Below, piece by piece: positions 1 through 9,187 of a stretch of 64,000 nt of DNA. Both the position numbers and the translations under genes were made by a program. The notes beneath the pieces are model-generated. The model was not told where the DNA came from and made no database searches. It saw nothing but the letters and a program-made list of their open reading frames with translations. This DNA is from Thalassomonas actiniarum (lineage in GTDB: Bacteria; Pseudomonadota; Gammaproteobacteria; Enterobacterales; Alteromonadaceae), in NCBI RefSeq assembly GCF_000948975.2, contig NZ_CP059735.1, positions 5,144,603 through 5,208,602 on the forward strand, written 5' to 3'. Positions within the stretch are counted from its first letter, which is position 1; each line of letters begins with the position of its first letter.

Positions 1-639
1 GGGACACCAGGCAACCGGAGTTATCCCCAACTGCTGACACTGATCTAGGGTGCCGTCGGTAAAGCTGTTGATATTATGGATATTAATTTCAACCTGATTT
101 ACCATCAGCGGCAAAGGCAATGCCGATTGCAATAAACTGACCTGGGACGGCGTAAAGTTGCTGACGCCGAAATGTTTCACCTTGCCTGCACTGTGGAGCT
201 GCATCAAGGTATCCGCCACCTCTGCGGCATTAAATAAATAATCCGGGCGGTGCAGTAAAAACATATCCAATGTCTCTATTTCCAGCCGCTTGAGAATACC
301 GTCGACACTATTTACTAAATAATCCCGGCTAAAATCATAACATTTGGGATCGCCAGGGTTTGGGGTATCCTCAATACGAATGCCGGCCTTGGAGGTGATA
401 ATCAACTGCTCCCTCAGGCCGGGGCTTTCTTTTAATACCTCGGCAAATAAAGATTCGCTTAAACCGCCGGCATAAATATCGGCATGATCAAAGTGGTTAT
501 AACCCGCTTCAATGGCGGTGCGCAGCGCCAGTTTTCCTTTGGCCCTGTCGGCTGAAGAGTTATCGCCGGTAATACGCATACAGCCGTATATAAACCGTGA
601 GGAGTTTAACCCGGATTTTCCTAATTGAATATTTCTCAT
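1..639 (-). CDS. Aldo/keto reductase, 3'-truncated by window edge
   Basis: N-terminal 213 codons of an NAD(P)H-dependent aldo/keto reductase; the rest lies beyond the left edge. The reading starts MRNIQLGKSGLNSSRFIYGC, as AKR family proteins do (beta-barrel entry strand). The catalytic tetrad is visible: Asp and Tyr in FDHADIYAGG, Lys in LIITSKAGI, and His in MFLLHRPDYLF. The later GVSNFTPSQ and NQVEINIHN motifs also fit. The ATG at 639 is preceded by AGGTGACA, a good ribosome binding site. The layout resembles the YdhF-type oxidoreductase subgroup. The substrate cannot be told from sequence. Confidence 0.9.
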   Translation of the reverse strand, partial: MRNIQLGKSGLNSSRFIYGCMRITGDNSSADRAKGKLALRTAIEAGYNHFDHADIYAGGLSESLFAEVLKESPGLREQLIITSKAGIRIEDTPNPGDPKCYDFSRDYLVNSVDGILKRLEIETLDMFLLHRPDYLFNAAEVADTLMQLHSAGKVKHFGVSNFTPSQVSLLQSALPLPLMVNQVEINIHNINSFTDGTLDQCQQLGITPVAWCP

Positions 640-764
640 TGTCACCTGTCTGCCCGGTTTAAAGTAAAAAGTGAAGGTAAAACTTTAACAACATGATGTA
701 AACGATAAAACATTTCAACGATTTAAAACTCTCCCTAAATTTCAGCAAAAGTTTAAGTAAAAGA

Positions 765-2279
765 TTAACCCGTGCTCAACTCCGCCAGCCTTTGGCGGTG
801 AGGTTTAAAGTTCAATCCGCAACGGCTGATAAAGTCAGCGATCTGCTCGATATTATACTTATTGGCATATTCATTACCGGGCTTTAACTGAGCGCTATCA
901 GGATACAAACCATAGCCCGCCAGCAAGCAATGCCAGGATATCGATGGATAGTAATGATCAATTTTCTGGCGATCCAGTTCATCACTGAGGTTATCCCCCC
1001 GCATCCAACACTGTAAAATAGCAACCAGACTCGCCGAAAGCTGGTTGTTATTGGCATTATCCAGCCAGTACTGACTGTCGGTACGTGAGTTAATACGATA
1101 ATGGCCGACAATATAATCGCGCACTGCCTCAAAGCGGGCATTGACACTGGCATTAAACTCCCCCTGATACTGGCCGGAAAAGTTGCCTTTTTGGTAGCTG
1201 TCAATAAAGCCTTGTACTGTTTCCTGCACCAGATGCAAAGCGGTGGCTTCCAACGGCTCGATAAAGCCCTGGGATAAACCGACGGCAACACAGTTTTTAT
1301 GCCAGTGTTGCTCTACCCGGCCAACTTTCATTTTTAAGTGGCGCGCCTCAACGTCAGCATCAAGCAAGCCAAGCTTGGCCCTTAATTCCGTTTCGGCACT
1401 ATCGCCGCTGGTATAAGCCGAACTGTAAACATAACCATTGCCGTTACGGTTGGTTAACGGGATTTCCCAGGCCCAACCATGTTTTAGCGCAGTGGAAATG
1501 GTTTGTGAACCTAGCTGCTGCGTTTGCTCTGTCGGCAATACGACCGCGGCATCATTAAAGAGATTATTACCAAAGCTTTTAAACGGCACTTTCAGCTGCT
1601 GTTGCAGCAATAAACTGGCAAATCCGGTGCAGTCAATAAAGATATCTCCGGCAATGGTTTCACCGGCTTGTGTGATCACACTTTGGATATCACCGTTAAC
1701 ATGCAACTTCACCTCGGCAACGGTTCCCCGGGTATGCGTGACGCCGAACTCTTCGGCTTTTCCCGCCAAAAATTTACCGAGTAAGGCCGAATCAAAGTGA
1801 TAGCCATAATTGGTTTCAAAAGGAAAATGAAACTCCGGGATAGGTGCTAATTTATGTTTGGCCAGGTAGCTGGCCAGAAAAAAGTGATCTGGATGTCCTT
1901 CAACCGAGATGCCTTTACGGCGGATATAACTATTATGAAAAAAGCCCGGGGCGCTATAGTCATCGGTTTGCGCCGGAAACGGATGGAAATATCGGGAAAA
2001 TCCGGGTTTAGTCGACCAATTGACAAACTCAATACCATTTTTATAAGTGGCATTACATTGCCCCATCCAGTCACTTTCCTTAATTCCCAGAAAATCCATA
2101 AAGCCTTTAAGCTGGGGGGTAGAACCTTCACCCACACCGATAATGCCGATATCCGGAGATTCGATTAAACGAATATTAAAACCCAGATGTTGCCAGCTTT
2201 TCGCCATCAAATTAGCGGCCATCCAACCGGCAGTACCGCCGCCGACAATAACAATTGATTTAGCCTGATGTTCAGACAT
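765..2279 (-). CDS. Flavin-dependent tryptophan-halogenase family protein
   Basis: About 504 residues. The N-terminal FAD motif GGGTAGW is at residues 13-19. The halogenase signature W269-x-W271-x-I-P is present, as is a Lys at about position 80 in the NATYK segment, where the family has its catalytic lysine. The EPLEA motif near 341-345 carries the conserved glutamate. Members use FADH2, O2 and halide to halogenate indoles or other aromatics; related copies beside TonB-dependent receptors in Alteromonadales and Caulobacterales often have unknown substrates. The start is taken at ATG 2279 (or the adjacent ATG 2282) because GAGGTG lies just upstream; a longer reading to 2321 has no such signal. 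It lies downstream of the receptor gene on the same strand, separated by a terminator. No flavin reductase is nearby. Confidence 0.9.
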   Translation of the reverse strand: MSEHQAKSIVIVGGGTAGWMAANLMAKSWQHLGFNIRLIESPDIGIIGVGEGSTPQLKGFMDFLGIKESDWMGQCNATYKNGIEFVNWSTKPGFSRYFHPFPAQTDDYSAPGFFHNSYIRRKGISVEGHPDHFFLASYLAKHKLAPIPEFHFPFETNYGYHFDSALLGKFLAGKAEEFGVTHTRGTVAEVKLHVNGDIQSVITQAGETIAGDIFIDCTGFASLLLQQQLKVPFKSFGNNLFNDAAVVLPTEQTQQLGSQTISTALKHGWAWEIPLTNRNGNGYVYSSAYTSGDSAETELRAKLGLLDADVEARHLKMKVGRVEQHWHKNCVAVGLSQGFIEPLEATALHLVQETVQGFIDSYQKGNFSGQYQGEFNASVNARFEAVRDYIVGHYRINSRTDSQYWLDNANNNQLSASLVAILQCWMRGDNLSDELDRQKIDHYYPSISWHCLLAGYGLYPDSAQLKPGNEYANKYNIEQIADFISRCGLNFKPHRQRLAELSTG

Positions 2280-2367
2280 CATATACACCTCGCTCTTTTC
2301 ATTACCTGGCGGCACGGTCAACTTAACAACAAAGTACCGATAACGCCCCAGTTAATCCTCCTTGCTT

Positions 2368-2456
2368 GTCATCCGTAACATCACAACCAATAGACATCCG
2401 GTCTATAGCCGCTCTCTTTCTTCCGTGAAACCGCGACATACCATACGTCCTGTATA
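2368..2456. repeat. Degenerate copy of the dispersed 50-bp repeat family
   Basis: The segment from 2409 (CCGCTCTCTTTCTTCCGTGA, then ACCGCGACATAC and TCCTGTATAT) matches the 50-bp unit of the 12.5-12.8 kb array with scattered substitutions. A more diverged half unit (GTCATCCGTAACATCAC) precedes it. It sits just before the terminator of the TonB receptor gene, the same position beside a terminator as the copies at 12.5-12.8 and 33.8 kb. Confidence 0.7.
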
Positions 2457-2492
2457 TAAAAAACCACTTAATCTTGCGATCAAGTGGTTTTC
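2456..2492 (-). terminator. Rho-independent terminator of the TonB receptor gene
   Basis: On the minus strand AAAACCACTT and AAGTGGTTTT form a 10-bp stem around a 12-nt loop, followed by TTTTTTATA. It lies about 40 bp past the receptor stop codon and before the halogenase gene, so the halogenase may need its own promoter or read-through. Confidence 0.8.
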
Positions 2493-2532
2493 TTTTCAAT
2501 AACAGTTCAAGTTAATACTTATTCAATTAACA

Positions 2533-5427
2533 CTAGAATGAGTAATTAACCCCAAGGAAGAACTGGCGGCCAAACTTCTTATATTCCCCGCTAGCCAGCG
2601 ACGTACCATAGTTAGTGGTATTAGCTTCGTCGGTCAGGTTATTCACCTGCAATACCGCATCTACACCATTATCAAAGGAATAAGTTCCCTGCCAGTCGAC
2701 CACAGTATAGGCATCGGCATATTGATAGGCAGTACCGCCGGGCGTTGAGCCTTCATAGATATAATCATCACGGTAGCGAACATTTAAATGGGTACTGAAA
2801 TTGTCTATATCCCAAAATAGAGTCGCACTAAAGACATGCTTAGACAAACCGGGAAGCGACAGTTGCTGATCATCAAAAACACCGCCACCATCAACCGTGG
2901 TTTCACTCTCGGTATAGGAGTAGTTAGTATTCATGCCCAAAGTAGAGAAGACACCGGGCAACTGGGTAAATACCGTGGTATAAGCCAATTCTACCCCACG
3001 AATATAACCGCCCTGATCATTATTTTGCGTCGTTTGGTACTGGCCTTCGACAAAACCTTCCGGTGCTTCAATACCGATTTGTGACCAGGCAATTTCCCCT
3101 TCGTTATAGGTGACACTTTCAATCAGGGTATCGATATCTTTCCAAAATAATGCCGCAACAAATGCACCGCCACCTTCAGTGAAGTGTTCATAAGATAAAT
3201 CATATTGCGTAGCACGGAAGGGATCCAGGTTCGGGTTGCCTTTGGACCAGACATTATAACGCTGGCTCACACCGTCATTAGCGGTATCCGCCCATGATCC
3301 GGCGCCGCCACGTAACTGATGTACCGGCGGACGACCTATCACTTTGGCGGCAGCAAAACGGATTTGCTCGTTATCGCTGATTTGGAAGTTCAGGTTAATA
3401 GACGGCAAGGTATCGGTATACTCAGGCCCGTAATTAACATTGGCGTAATCGTCGCGGGTCACACCGTTATCATCGGTAATGCCGTCACCGGTTTCATCCC
3501 CTTGCAGCTGCTGGATGCCGCGGGATTTGGTATCGGTTTTCACCACCCGGACACCAAAGTTACCCGTGACCGGAATATCACCAATTTCACTTTCAAAGTT
3601 GGCCATGGCATACGCCGCCAGCACTTTCTCCCGTACCGAACCGCTTTCAATCAGGGTCCAGTTATGCTCCCAACTTTGTTGGGCATCATAGTTACCCGGG
3701 CCAAAAGCAGCATCAGCAATGCCCACCAGGTCTAAATCCAGGTAGGAGAAACCGTTCATGTTCTTGACCGTGGCAAAACCATCCAGGGAAATCGGGGTAC
3801 AGGCATGATCATAGTGGTTAAATTCACAATTTTGGTTGGTTACGATAGTGCCGTCCGGCAGTTGATAACCATTTTGCCCTTCACGAGCTCCCCATCTGAA
3901 GGTAGAACGTTTGTCTGAGAAGGTTCTGTCGGACCAGCGGGCGCCAACTTCAATGGAGCTGATAAAACCCGAATCAAGATGATATTTAAAGTCTACCTTG
4001 ATGCTGTCGATTTCATCGGTATATTCATGGGGGAACTGCTCCCAGTCGCCAAGGCGCATATGAGATAAATCCGTGTAATCGGTATTTAATACCAGATCGA
4101 CGGCATCTTTGCTGTTGTTGGCAAAAGAAAAGCCCTGGCCGCTAAGCTCCTGCCAGGTATCAACCACAGTACCATCTTCTAAAGTTTGCGTACCGAATTC
4201 GTAAGCATGCATGGAAGCAATACGGTCAAGACGGGTCTTTTTACCTTTAGAATGGGCGGCATCAAAGTAAATTTCGTAATCGTCAAATACCCATTCGAGT
4301 TTTAAACCAAAACTGTCAGTGGTGGAATCGGTTGACTGATCTTCTGAGCGCATTTCCACCCAAGGACCGTTAGTGCCGGTTAAGGTAACATCCCCTCCTA
4401 CCAGGTAACCATCAGAAATAACCGGGTTGGCAACATTGTATAAACTGTTATCTTTATTTAAGCCGTCGATGTTTAAGCCGTTCATTTTATCTTCAGATTC
4501 AAATTCCGATCTGAAAAAATCAAATTGAGCCTTAAAAACATCATTAGGCTGATAAACTAAAGTCGACATTAAACCTAAACGTTCATCCGTGCCTTTTGCC
4601 GCACGTATCTGATAACCGTTTGGAGCTCTTTCCTGAACACCGTCGCCGTCAAAATCTTGTAGCCGCTCATACTTACGCGCACTATATTCTTCGGCATTAT
4701 TTGGCTGCTCCATATGCGCCAGTCCAAAGCCAAAACCTAATGTTTCATTAAGAAACTTGCCCTGATAAGAAAAACTGAAACGGTTGCCCATATCATCGGC
4801 ACCGACATCTGAAGCTGCATCGTTATAGGAAAGCCGTGCACTGGTAACAAAATTATGATCTTCTTTTGCTTCCAGCGGGTTAGCCGTTTTTAACTCCACC
4901 GTTGCGGCAACGCCCCCTTCCACCAGGGAAGCTTTGGGAGATTTGTATACTGCTGCCTGGGAGATCAGCTCGGACGGATATTGATCAAAAGCAATCCAGC
5001 GACTGCCTGCGGTATAACCACTGGTACTGGCCTGTTCACGGCCGTTGAGGGTCGTCTGAATAAAATCACCGTTCATGCCGCGGATATTTAACTGGGAAGA
5101 CTGACCACTGGCTCTGACGGTGGTCACACCGGGAAGACGTCCTAACGCATCGGCGATAGAAATATCCGGCAGAGAATTCAAGTCCCCGGCATCAATAACT
5201 TCAGAAACCATATCTGAGAAACGTTTCTTATCCAGTGAACTGATAAGACTGCGCCGTATACCTTTAATTTCTATGACTTCGGTGCCGACCACGGCTTCTT
5301 TTTCACCAACCCCCTGTTCCTGACCCGAAGCCGATTGCTCTTCAGCCGCCAATACCGGCAGTGTAACCGCCATAAAGCCGCTTGAGAGCAGCGCCAGTGT
5401 AACTTTACTTGCTTTAAAATTCATCAT
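2533..5427 (-). CDS. TonB-dependent outer-membrane receptor
   Basis: 964 residues with a cleavable signal peptide (about residues 1-28, ending LPVLAAEE). The N-terminal plug carries SLPDISIADALGRLPGVTTV and LNIRGMNGDFIQTTLNGR, typical of the large Xanthomonas/Caulobacter-type TonB receptors (TIGR01782-like). The C-terminus ends in LGVNYSF with a terminal Phe, as outer-membrane barrels require. Such receptors import oligosaccharides or other bulky nutrients using TonB energy. The start is at the first of two ATGs (5427/5424), with GGGGGAAAG upstream. Same strand as the downstream halogenase; no polysaccharide-degrading enzymes are next to it, so the ligand is unknown. Confidence 0.95.
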   Translation of the reverse strand: MMNFKASKVTLALLSSGFMAVTLPVLAAEEQSASGQEQGVGEKEAVVGTEVIEIKGIRRSLISSLDKKRFSDMVSEVIDAGDLNSLPDISIADALGRLPGVTTVRASGQSSQLNIRGMNGDFIQTTLNGREQASTSGYTAGSRWIAFDQYPSELISQAAVYKSPKASLVEGGVAATVELKTANPLEAKEDHNFVTSARLSYNDAASDVGADDMGNRFSFSYQGKFLNETLGFGFGLAHMEQPNNAEEYSARKYERLQDFDGDGVQERAPNGYQIRAAKGTDERLGLMSTLVYQPNDVFKAQFDFFRSEFESEDKMNGLNIDGLNKDNSLYNVANPVISDGYLVGGDVTLTGTNGPWVEMRSEDQSTDSTTDSFGLKLEWVFDDYEIYFDAAHSKGKKTRLDRIASMHAYEFGTQTLEDGTVVDTWQELSGQGFSFANNSKDAVDLVLNTDYTDLSHMRLGDWEQFPHEYTDEIDSIKVDFKYHLDSGFISSIEVGARWSDRTFSDKRSTFRWGAREGQNGYQLPDGTIVTNQNCEFNHYDHACTPISLDGFATVKNMNGFSYLDLDLVGIADAAFGPGNYDAQQSWEHNWTLIESGSVREKVLAAYAMANFESEIGDIPVTGNFGVRVVKTDTKSRGIQQLQGDETGDGITDDNGVTRDDYANVNYGPEYTDTLPSINLNFQISDNEQIRFAAAKVIGRPPVHQLRGGAGSWADTANDGVSQRYNVWSKGNPNLDPFRATQYDLSYEHFTEGGGAFVAALFWKDIDTLIESVTYNEGEIAWSQIGIEAPEGFVEGQYQTTQNNDQGGYIRGVELAYTTVFTQLPGVFSTLGMNTNYSYTESETTVDGGGVFDDQQLSLPGLSKHVFSATLFWDIDNFSTHLNVRYRDDYIYEGSTPGGTAYQYADAYTVVDWQGTYSFDNGVDAVLQVNNLTDEANTTNYGTSLASGEYKKFGRQFFLGVNYSF

Positions 5428-5556
5428 GCTTTCCCCCGTTCCATCCTTGTTTTATTTATCTTCAGCATTCCCAACTGATCTTTGATGGTTATTTAGTGAC
5501 CCACTCATGGGTGGATGAAACTAATATAAGGCGGACTCCAGGCCAAGAACATATGA

Positions 5557-5570
5557 TGCATACGTATTCA
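5557..5570. promoter_or_regulatory. Candidate operator, TGCATACGTATTCA
   Basis: A 14-bp near-perfect palindrome with a central CG, 130 bp upstream of the TonB receptor ATG. Its exact reverse complement recurs at 5880-5893. The form (even palindrome, central CpG) is typical of LacI-family operators, but no regulator gene is in the neighbourhood. The assignment is an inference. Confidence 0.5.
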
Positions 5571-5879
5571 TATTTTCAGGCACCATTATCGAACAAGGAA
5601 AATAACGGTGCAAGCCTATAAAAAGGGGAAAATGCCATATCAGCAACAAGCAGTTTCCGCAGATAAACCACAGCCAAAAACTAAGCTTGAAAACACAAAC
5701 ACTTGCTTACAAATGATACCGCCAGCGCCTGTTTTAAACAGGAAAAAAACTTTACACATTATTTCCGTCGACCGTGCTCGTTAACATTCAATAAAGTGAA
5801 AAATCCCCCATGGACAGAAAAAAATCATGCTTCATCAGCGCTGTCTTTTATGCTTTGAGCTGTTATCCGGCTAAAAAGC

Positions 5880-5893
5880 TGAATACGTATGCA
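5880..5893. promoter_or_regulatory. Second candidate operator, TGAATACGTATGCA
   Basis: Exact reverse complement of the site at 5557-5570, 310 bp further upstream. Two matching palindromes in one intergenic region suggest a regulator that binds as a loop-forming dimer of dimers; it could equally serve the divergent LysE gene. Confidence 0.45.
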
Positions 5894-6082
5894 AGAAATA
5901 CTGCTGTCACATAAGCCGGCTTGCTCAGCAGCAGATGAAGAGTTTTTAAAGGCGAAACGGCGTCATCAATAAGTAAACCATTTACTTTACAAACCAAAGG
6001 GTATATAAAGTAAATTATCGAATCTATTGCCCGCTATGATCTTGGTTGAAACAATAGTGGCCGGTACTTTAAGGAGATTTTT

Positions 6083-6700
6083 ATGACCGCAGAAACCTGG
6101 CTTTCATTTACGCTGGCGGCAATGATGTTATGCTTTTCACCCGGACCTACCCTGCTCCTGGTCATGGGCCAATCATTAACTTATGGCAAACGCTCTGTGT
6201 TGCCTTTGATCTTAGGGGTCTTATCAGGCGATATGATTGCCATGAGTTTATCTGTACTCGGCCTGGGCGCCATTTTAGCGCTGTCCGCGACCCTGTTTAC
6301 TGCTTTTAAATACCTGGGAGCGGCTTATCTCTGTTATCTGGGCATCAAGGCATGGCGGAGCAAAGCCACTAAGGCAGAAGATACGGATAAAGGGGGGATA
6401 GCTAGCGGCGTCATCTTTAAGGAAGCCTTACTGGTAACGGCCTTAAACCCCAAAGGCATCGTCTTTTTTATGGCCTTCTTCCCATTGTTTATCGATACCG
6501 CCCAGCCTTACCTGCCCCAGGTATTGATACTGGCGATGTCTTTTTTACTGGTATCGGGATTAAGCGTTTCCTTTTATAGCCTGTTTGCCGGACAGCTACG
6601 CCAAAAAGTGCAATCCCCCAAACTGCAAACGGGTTTTAACAAAGTCAGCGGCACTATGCTGATAGGGGCAGGCGCCTTGACCGCCACAATGCAGAAATAG
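6083..6700 (+). CDS. LysE/RhtB family amino-acid exporter
   Basis: 205 residues, the usual family length, with about six hydrophobic segments. The signature CFSPGPTLLLVMGQSL lies near residues 18-33, and GAAYLCYLGIKAWRS follows the third helix. Family members export amino acids such as lysine, threonine or homoserine lactone across the inner membrane. The start has a strong AAGGAG 8 bp upstream. An isomerase gene follows on the same strand after 75 bp; a shared transcript is possible. The substrate is not predictable. Confidence 0.92.
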   Translation: MTAETWLSFTLAAMMLCFSPGPTLLLVMGQSLTYGKRSVLPLILGVLSGDMIAMSLSVLGLGAILALSATLFTAFKYLGAAYLCYLGIKAWRSKATKAEDTDKGGIASGVIFKEALLVTALNPKGIVFFMAFFPLFIDTAQPYLPQVLILAMSFLLVSGLSVSFYSLFAGQLRQKVQSPKLQTGFNKVSGTMLIGAGALTATMQK

Positions 6701-6775
6701 TGCAGAAATAGCGCAGAGATAATCCGGCTTCCCGGTAAAGCAAAATAAGACAGCAACAAAACAGCAGAGACAACT

Positions 6776-7117
6776 ATGCCACATAACATTATCGAGTATT
6801 CATCCGAGCTGGAGCCTCATATCCAGGAGATCATTAAGGCAGTACATCTGGGCTCGCTCAATGCCGCCCTCTTTGACGAGCAGGATATCAAAACCCGGGC
6901 ACTTGCCTATCAGCATGCCAAATTAGGGCAGGACAGCCGGTTTTTTATTCATGTCCAGGCCAAACTCCTGTCAGGACGCAGCCCTGAGCAAAAAACCTTG
7001 CTGTCACAGGCCATCTTAAAGCAACTGAGCAAGCTGGGCTTGAGCGCCATATCCCTGACGGTGGAAATTTTGGATATCGACAAAAACAGCTACGCCAAAC
7101 AGGTGGTTCACGTTTAA
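6776..7117 (+). CDS. 5-carboxymethyl-2-hydroxymuconate isomerase-like (tautomerase superfamily)
   Basis: 113 residues matching the CHMI family (HpaF/HpcD type) in length and pattern. Pro2, which becomes the N-terminal catalytic proline after Met removal, is followed by HNIIEYSSELE. The C-terminal segment ISLTVEILDIDKNSYAK is also characteristic. In 4-hydroxyphenylacetate degradation these enzymes isomerise 5-carboxymethyl-2-hydroxymuconate. No other hpa genes are nearby, so the role here may differ. It may form a short transcription unit with the LysE and VOC genes. Confidence 0.8.
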   Translation: MPHNIIEYSSELEPHIQEIIKAVHLGSLNAALFDEQDIKTRALAYQHAKLGQDSRFFIHVQAKLLSGRSPEQKTLLSQAILKQLSKLGLSAISLTVEILDIDKNSYAKQVVHV

Positions 7118-7167
7118 AAACCCGGGCAGCGATTCACCCATGAATTAAATTAAAGGAGAGAAAACGT

Positions 7168-7548
7168 ATGAATTTAAATCAAGTCACCCTACCCGTTGAC
7201 GATATGGAAAAAGCGGCAAGCTTTTACCGGAAAATGGGCTTTTTACAAATAGTCGATACCCCGCACTACGCCCGTTTTGAATGTCCCGAAGGCGGTGCGA
7301 CCTTTTCCCTATCCCTGGAAACAGAGAGCTTTACCAACAAAACCACCATTTATTTTGAACATCAGAAGCTGGACCAGCTGGTCGAGCAGTTAATAGCCAA
7401 AGGACTCGAGTTCAGCCAGATGCCCCGGGACATGTCGTTTTTATGGCGGGAAGCGATTTTATTTGATCCCAGCGGTAACAAAATAAAACTTTACTGGGCC
7501 GGAGAAAACCGCTTAAATCCCCCGTGGCGTGTTGAAAAAAGCGGCTAA
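7168..7548 (+). CDS. VOC-superfamily (glyoxalase/bleomycin-resistance-like) protein
   Basis: 126 residues with one vicinal-oxygen-chelate fold: LNQVTLPVDDMEKAASFYRK at the start and ILFDPSGNKIKLYWAGENR near the end, where the metal-ligand glutamate of many members is replaced (IKLYW). Ribosome binding site AAGGAGAG precedes the ATG. It follows the isomerase by 50 bp. Specific activity (lyase, dioxygenase or binding protein) cannot be told. Confidence 0.85.
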   Translation: MNLNQVTLPVDDMEKAASFYRKMGFLQIVDTPHYARFECPEGGATFSLSLETESFTNKTTIYFEHQKLDQLVEQLIAKGLEFSQMPRDMSFLWREAILFDPSGNKIKLYWAGENRLNPPWRVEKSG

Positions 7549-7808
7549 TCGGCCAAAAATCAAACTGACAACTAAGCTAAATAACTGCAAACAAAGCCAA
7601 GAGTAAATAGCCCGGAAAAAACAGAAGGACGACCCCGGCAAGCTGCTTCACGTCAGAGCTGAATAACTGGAAACTTTATCGATTAAGAGGCAAGATAGAC
7701 AGCCTGCGCTCAAGAAAATTTAATCCTTGGTCGCGTAATAGTAAAGAGTCCGGTTAAACACTCAAACTCGTTGATATAAAAATCATAATATAAATAAAAG
7801 GAAGTTTC

Positions 7809-9116
7809 ATGCAGCAATATCTGTTTAAATTTATCATCGGCTTTAGCCTGCTACTGGCCTCCCTGGCCAGCAACGCAGAAAGTTATATCTATCTGACCAA
7901 CAATACCGAACAGGAACTAACCCTGGACATCAGCCAATACGGCGCTGCCTTGAACAAAGGCGAGCACTGGAAACAGCACGCCACCAAAGTGCCTCCTTTG
8001 GCCACAGTGCGTTTTTTGGAAATGAACCGGGATACCGGCATCACCTGGGGCGAAGACTTTTATTTTGATACCCAGGTGACCAGTGAAGACGGCAGCAGCA
8101 CGGTTTTGCGGCAAAAGCTCACCGGCACCTGGAATTTCAGCTCCATCTGGCACGGTATGGACGACAGCCCCTGGTATGACGACAGAAATATCCATACCAT
8201 TACCCGGGACTTTGTCACTGCCGATACCTCAATAGCGGTCAAAGCAGAGTCGGCCCGGGTTAACGGCGACGACTTTTATTATGTCATTCACCCCAAGGCG
8301 CAATACCCCAGCGTAGGACAGAGTAACAACTTTAAAGTACTGGCCTACAATGTCTGGGCCCTGCTGCCGGGCATAGTGTCAAAAAGCGTCGGCGAGCGGC
8401 TCAACCTGCTAACCAAAGAACTGGACGGTTACGATGCCATTGTCTTTTCCGAGTTATTTGATAACAGCAACCGCAGCGACTTTTTAAACGGCCTGAAAGG
8501 CGAATATCCTTACCAGAGCAAAGTTGTCGATCGTAGCGGCGCGCTGGAAGACGGCGGCGTACTGATTGTCAGCCGCTGGCCGATAGAAGCAGAAGATCAA
8601 ATCACCTACAACGACTGCGACGCGGACGATTGTATTGCCGCCAAAGGGGTCATTTACGGGAAAATCAATAAACAGGGCAATATCTACCACCTGTTTGGCA
8701 GCCATACCCAGGCCTGGCCGGAGCCGAACAACCAGACCACGCGGGCCAACCAGTTCCAGCAAATGTCAGATTTTATCACGGCTAAGGATATCAGCAGCGA
8801 TGAGCCGGTGATCATCGCCGGAGATCTCAATGTCGATAAGGCAAACTATGAGCAGGAATATATCAATATGCTCAATATCCTGCAGGCGGAAGAAGTCAGC
8901 CGCAGCGGCGGTTACCTTTATACCGCCGACGGCAATGTCAACGCCTGGACCTCAGGCACACCGGAGATCCTCGATTATGTCTTGTATTCTACCCGGCACT
9001 TAACACCGCTTGAGTCAGAAGCCAGGGTGGTGACGCCGCGCAGCATCCACAAGGATGTTTTTACCAAATATGATCTTAGCGACCATTTCGCCGTCAAGGG
9101 CGAGTTAACCTTTTAG
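7809..9116 (+). CDS. Secreted sphingomyelinase C-like phosphodiesterase
   Basis: 435 residues. A signal peptide (1-23, ending LASNAES) is followed by a beta-rich domain of about 150 residues that I do not recognise. A DNase I-like endonuclease/exonuclease/phosphatase domain runs from about residue 178: VLAYNVW, a metal-ligand glutamate in VFSELFD, GSHTQAW, AGDLNV and the final LSDHFAV with the catalytic His. The arrangement matches bacterial neutral sphingomyelinases/beta-hemolysins. The product would be exported and hydrolyse sphingomyelin or another phosphodiester. Monocistronic; ends at a strong hairpin. Confidence 0.8.
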   Translation: MQQYLFKFIIGFSLLLASLASNAESYIYLTNNTEQELTLDISQYGAALNKGEHWKQHATKVPPLATVRFLEMNRDTGITWGEDFYFDTQVTSEDGSSTVLRQKLTGTWNFSSIWHGMDDSPWYDDRNIHTITRDFVTADTSIAVKAESARVNGDDFYYVIHPKAQYPSVGQSNNFKVLAYNVWALLPGIVSKSVGERLNLLTKELDGYDAIVFSELFDNSNRSDFLNGLKGEYPYQSKVVDRSGALEDGGVLIVSRWPIEAEDQITYNDCDADDCIAAKGVIYGKINKQGNIYHLFGSHTQAWPEPNNQTTRANQFQQMSDFITAKDISSDEPVIIAGDLNVDKANYEQEYINMLNILQAEEVSRSGGYLYTADGNVNAWTSGTPEILDYVLYSTRHLTPLESEARVVTPRSIHKDVFTKYDLSDHFAVKGELTF

Positions 9117-9128
9117 CACTAATATAAC

Positions 9129-9154
9129 AGCGCCGGTATACTGCTACCGGCGCT
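9129..9154. terminator. Bidirectional terminator hairpin
   Basis: AGCGCCGGTA and TACCGGCGCT form a perfect 10-bp stem with a 6-nt loop between convergent genes. The plus strand continues with a pyrimidine-rich, T-containing tract to about 9177. Confidence 0.75.
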
Positions 9155-9187
9155 GCTCTTCAAGATTTCTCTTTTTAGATGACTTTT

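Larger units (their letters stand above)
5428..6082. other. Intergenic region between divergent TonB receptor and LysE genes
   Basis: A 655-bp non-coding stretch holding the promoter regions of both flanking genes. No convincing ORF. The only clear structure is the pair of near-palindromes at 5557 and 5880. Confidence 0.6.

Noticed and set aside
765-5427. Polysaccharide utilisation locus
   Set aside because: No glycoside hydrolase, lyase, sulfatase or sugar kinase lies near the receptor and halogenase.
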